Shown piece after piece: positions 40,397-42,580 of a DNA stretch of 42,580 bases (positions are counted from its first letter, which is position 1; every line of letters starts with the position of its first letter). The notes beneath the pieces are model-generated. The model was given only the letters and a program-made list of their open reading frames with translations. It had not been told where the DNA came from and did not search any database. This DNA is from Caldanaerobacter subterraneus (GTDB taxonomy: Bacteria; Bacillota; Thermoanaerobacteria; Thermoanaerobacterales; Thermoanaerobacteraceae): contig NZ_SLWU01000022.1 in the NCBI RefSeq assembly GCF_004345675.1, positions 1 through 42,580 on the forward strand. Reading direction: 5' to 3'. Position numbers and translations under genes: made by a program.

Positions 40397-41455
40397 TCAA
40401 TTTATATATTTTCCCAACTCCTCTAATTTTTCCATTTTTAAAATGTCTTTTGCTAACTGGAGCAAAGTTTTGTCATCCAGTTTTGCAATACCTTCTATAT
40501 ATTCTGTCGGAATATCTTTAAATTTTTCTCTGAGCTGTTCAAACACTACCATACGTATTCCTTCTATTTTCCCTTCTATTTTCCCTATTTTTAGGCCTTC
40601 TAGTTTTCCTTTTTTCAATCCCTCTTGTAGTGCTTCTCTTCTCGTTTTCCTAAATTCTTCTCTCAAGCTTCGCTCAAGATTAGAAATCATCTCCTTCACC
40701 CCCTCACTTTGCATCAAAATCTCTTTTACCTCTTTTTCTTTATCTTTCGGCAGAAACCTCGATACAACTGAGAAAAGCCAATTTCTAAGTATTATGAATT
40801 CTTCCTCAGATATGTTCTTCAAGGTATCCGCTACTTTCCTCAATTTTTCAATTAATTCTTCTTTATCTATTCGCCTATCGAGTAAGAATATACTACTTAT
40901 CAAATTAGATAACTGCAAAAGCTCTTCTTCATCATATCTATTTACATCAATTAATATATACCTGAAATCTATTAAGTTCTCTCCAAATAATTGATATGAG
41001 TCTACTATTTCTTTGAAGTTCAAAGAAGCAGTCCATCTGTTGACTCCATTATAAAGCACAATAGGAATAACTGCAGGCAATTTGAAATCTTTCCTTTTTT
41101 GCTCTTCTATTGGAATATCTCCTAAGATTTCTCTCCAAACTTCAACTATGTACAGAAGCAGCCTGTAAGGCATTTGAAAGTCAACTTTTGACTGAAACTC
41201 CATCAATATGTAAAAGAAAACATCTTTATCTTTCAATTTTGCTCGATAGATGAGATCCGCTTCTTTATTTTTAAAATCCTGCAGTATAAAAGATTTGTTT
41301 ATACGGATTAAACTGGATTCATCTATCTCATTTACCCAGTCCTTTTTGACAAAACTTCTTAAAAGCTCAATAAAGACTTTTTTGTGAGAAAGCAAGTATT
41401 TATAACCTTTATCGTGAGGAGCATTCAAAAAATCTCCATTTTCATTATTTTTCAT
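40397..41455 (-). CDS. Rpn-family PD-(D/E)XK nuclease / transposase_31 (copy 3)
   Basis: This is a 352-residue relative of the Rpn gene at 7045, with the same layout: HDKGYKYLLSHKKVFIELLR, KEADLIYRAKLKDKDVFFYI with the catalytic Asp, and MEFQSKVDFQMPYRLLLYIV with E-x-Q. The helical middle is followed by an EG/KG-rich periodic segment (EGLKKGKLEGLKIGKIEGKI) in the same place as the KG repeat of copy 1, then the conserved C-terminal end. It is a diverged paralogue, not a recent duplicate. I start at the ATG at 41455 (MKNNENGDF), 8 bases after AGGTGA; the frame extends 4 codons to a GTG. A perfect TATAAT lies about 20 bases upstream. Confidence 0.87.
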   Translation of the reverse strand: MKNNENGDFLNAPHDKGYKYLLSHKKVFIELLRSFVKKDWVNEIDESSLIRINKSFILQDFKNKEADLIYRAKLKDKDVFFYILMEFQSKVDFQMPYRLLLYIVEVWREILGDIPIEEQKRKDFKLPAVIPIVLYNGVNRWTASLNFKEIVDSYQLFGENLIDFRYILIDVNRYDEEELLQLSNLISSIFLLDRRIDKEELIEKLRKVADTLKNISEEEFIILRNWLFSVVSRFLPKDKEKEVKEILMQSEGVKEMISNLERSLREEFRKTRREALQEGLKKGKLEGLKIGKIEGKIEGIRMVVFEQLREKFKDIPTEYIEGIAKLDDKTLLQLAKDILKMEKLEELGKYIN

Positions 41456-41493
41456 AATATCTCTCACCTATATTATATCATTTTAAGAAAAAA

Positions 41494-41610
41494 GGTAATA
41501 GCCTTCTATTAGGGATTAGGTGTTTTTGAAAAACACCCTCCCCTTCCCTGTGTTTCTATTACCACCAGCAGAATCTACGGGCGCCGAAACAGCCGCATAA
41601 ACCCTGCTGG
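41494..41610. other. Highly structured intergenic segment
   Basis: Three nested or adjacent pairings are visible. GGTAATAG (41494-41501) pairs with CTATTACC (41556-41563). Inside it, GGTGTTTTTGAAAAACACC (41519-41537) is a perfect hairpin with 9-bp arms. Next to it, CCAGCAG (41565-41571) pairs with CTGCTGG (41604-41610) around a GC-rich segment. The region is richer in G and C than its surroundings. It could be a folded RNA leader of the Rpn gene (minus strand), a terminator system after the chemoreceptor fragment, or a repeat/attachment element. No known riboswitch core was recognised. Confidence 0.4.
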
Positions 41611-41616
41611 ATCATG

Positions 41617-42468
41617 TCAGAAAAATGGATAACCAATCCAATTAATATATATTCGACAAAAAATAAGATTTTCCTTCTTGTTTAAGGAAAATTTTATAAC
41701 TCTTTGAGGTAAAATGTATAAACCTAAACTTATCAGCTGCTGTGCCACATTTCTTAAATTGTTAACTGTATGTTCCAACTGCATAATTTCCCTAACAATC
41801 TGCTGAGTAGAACCAGCCTGAAGTCCAGCAATCTGGGTTGTCTTATCTATTTCTCCTACAATTGTTTCCACCGAACCTTCAATATTTTTTAAAATATTCC
41901 CAATTTGTTCTACCGCCTGTGCGCTTTCTTCTGCCAATTTTCTAACTTCTTCAGCTACAACAGCAAACCCCTTTCCTTGTTCACCTGCTCGCGCTGCTTC
42001 AATTGCTGCATTTAAACCCAACAATTTTGTCTGGCTAGCCACTCTTTTTATAAACGAAAGTACATCCCCTATGTTTTGGGCATAATTTCTGGCTCTATTT
42101 GCAGAGTCGTTTAAATTTGAACTTCGCACAGCAAGTTCTTCTGCACCACCTGCTACATCTTGAGCCGCATTTTTAATTTCTTTAATAGTATTGCTCAATT
42201 TCTCAGCTTCTCTGGCTAGTTCTTGCACTTGTAGATAAAGCTTTCTTGCCATGTCTTCTTTTGCTTCGACAATACGCATCATCAGTCTAGCTGCATTGGC
42301 ATCAATTATTACCGTCTGCTCATTTTTATGCGTGCGCAATAATTCCTGTACTTTAGGATTACCTGTTACTTCGATTACCGAATCTAATTGTGATGTTTTT
42401 AACAAATGTACACAAGCAGAATATTTTTCGAAACAAAAACTAGATAGGTATTTTAGGCTATATTTCAA
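41617..42468 (-). pseudogene. Methyl-accepting chemotaxis protein, truncated at both ends
   Basis: This is a 283-codon frame whose centre is a cytoplasmic chemoreceptor signalling domain: [20 protein letters not shown] then [20 protein letters not shown]. No transmembrane segment or complete sensor domain is present. The N-terminal ~50 residues ([20 protein letters not shown]) look like the end of a lost sensor. The first codons overlap the stop of the upstream gene by 11 bases and no ribosome binding site is seen. After VAQQLISLG the C-terminus becomes unlike chemoreceptors ([19 protein letters not shown]), while a neighbouring frame reads ADKFRF, suggesting a late frameshift. It may be a soluble fragment or a pseudogene; I favour the latter. 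Confidence 0.6.
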
Positions 42469-42580
42469 TTACTTGGTACTCATCTTTGCCTATGAATATG
42501 ACAAGTGCTTGTTTTACATCCTTTCTATCTTTTAAACCTCTACTTTCTATATACCTCTTAAGCTGCTTTATACCTTCTTC
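42458..42580 (-). CDS. C-terminal fragment, possibly a PD-(D/E)XK nuclease-associated protein (runs off right edge)
   Basis: The minus-strand frame is open from the right edge to TAG at 42458-42460. The 40 residues read [20 protein letters not shown] and [21 protein letters not shown] helix with G-I-x-Q followed by a final hydrophobic strand and GKDEY resembles the end of PD-(D/E)XK domains in AAA-ATPase-like or Rpn-like proteins. Most of the gene is outside the window, so the identification is tentative. Its end overlaps the chemoreceptor fragment. Confidence 0.4.
   Translation of the reverse strand, partial: EEGIKQLKRYIESRGLKDRKDVKQALVIFIGKDEYQVIEI

Noticed and set aside
41494-41610. Known riboswitch (cobalamin or cyclic di-GMP type)
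   Set aside because: The conserved core sequences of those classes are absent.
1-42580. CRISPR array
   Set aside because: I saw no series of identical 25-40 base repeats with regular spacers on either strand.

Overview
The window is AT-rich DNA from a thermophilic, anaerobic Firmicute of the Thermoanaerobacter/Caldanaerobacter group. The best pointer is the chemoreceptor at 4458-6266. Its haem-binding N-terminus matches, residue for residue at every key position I can recall, the H-NOX domain of Caldanaerobacter subterraneus subsp. tengcongensis Tar4. Assignment below genus level is inference. Almost all genes lie on the minus strand, so each operon reads from high to low coordinates.

Region 1 (1-7044) is mixed. 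It holds the tail of a transposase, a HepT/MntA toxin-antitoxin pair, an NRAMP Mn/Fe transporter, an aldo/keto reductase with a clean terminator, an H-NOX methyl-accepting protein overlapping a YfcE-type phosphodiesterase, and a P-loop kinase.

Region 2 (7045-17884) is a defence island: a type III-B CRISPR-Cas (Cmr) operon read as cmr1, hepT-like gene, cmr2/cas10, cmr3, CARF-RelE effector, cmr4, cmr5, cmr6, and perhaps a 44-residue membrane peptide. Two points stand out. Cmr1 carries a C-terminal MNT nucleotidyltransferase domain, and the next gene is a HEPN protein with the full R-x4-H-x-Y motif, so a HepT/MntA-type toxin-antitoxin module is physically built into the Cmr complex. A cyclic-oligoadenylate-sensing RelE-type effector (Cami1-like) lies in the same operon. 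Cas10 keeps GGDD but has no N-terminal HD domain. No CRISPR array, cas6 or cas1/cas2 is visible. The operon sits between an intact Rpn-family nuclease gene (7045-8070) and a broken, nearly identical copy (about 17255-17835) in the same orientation.

Region 3 (17885-20217) has a small plus-strand gene, a decayed gene, and a tripartite toxin-antitoxin-chaperone (TAC) operon (RelE/HigB toxin, HTH antitoxin, SecB-like chaperone). Its promoter spacer is one arm of a perfect 16-bp inverted repeat. A relic of a plus-strand gene follows.

Region 4 (20212-40281) is a Wzy-type surface polysaccharide cluster read from 40281 down: GT2, Wzy-like polymerase, GT2, GT4, rmlB, rmlA, rmlD, rmlC, UDP-sugar dehydrogenase, UDP-sugar 4-epimerase, GT4, several broken genes, a sugar-phosphate transferase, a second epimerase and manC. 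It should supply dTDP-rhamnose, a UDP-HexNAc uronic acid and GDP-mannose. No Wzx flippase is visible. The middle (23720-29021) is a recombination scar: a truncated second copy of the sugar-phosphate transferase gene, two decayed glycosyltransferases, and an intruding WYL/nuclease/membrane-anchor protein.

Region 5 (40397-42580) has a third Rpn gene, a strongly structured intergenic segment, a truncated chemoreceptor, and the tail of another gene running off the right edge.
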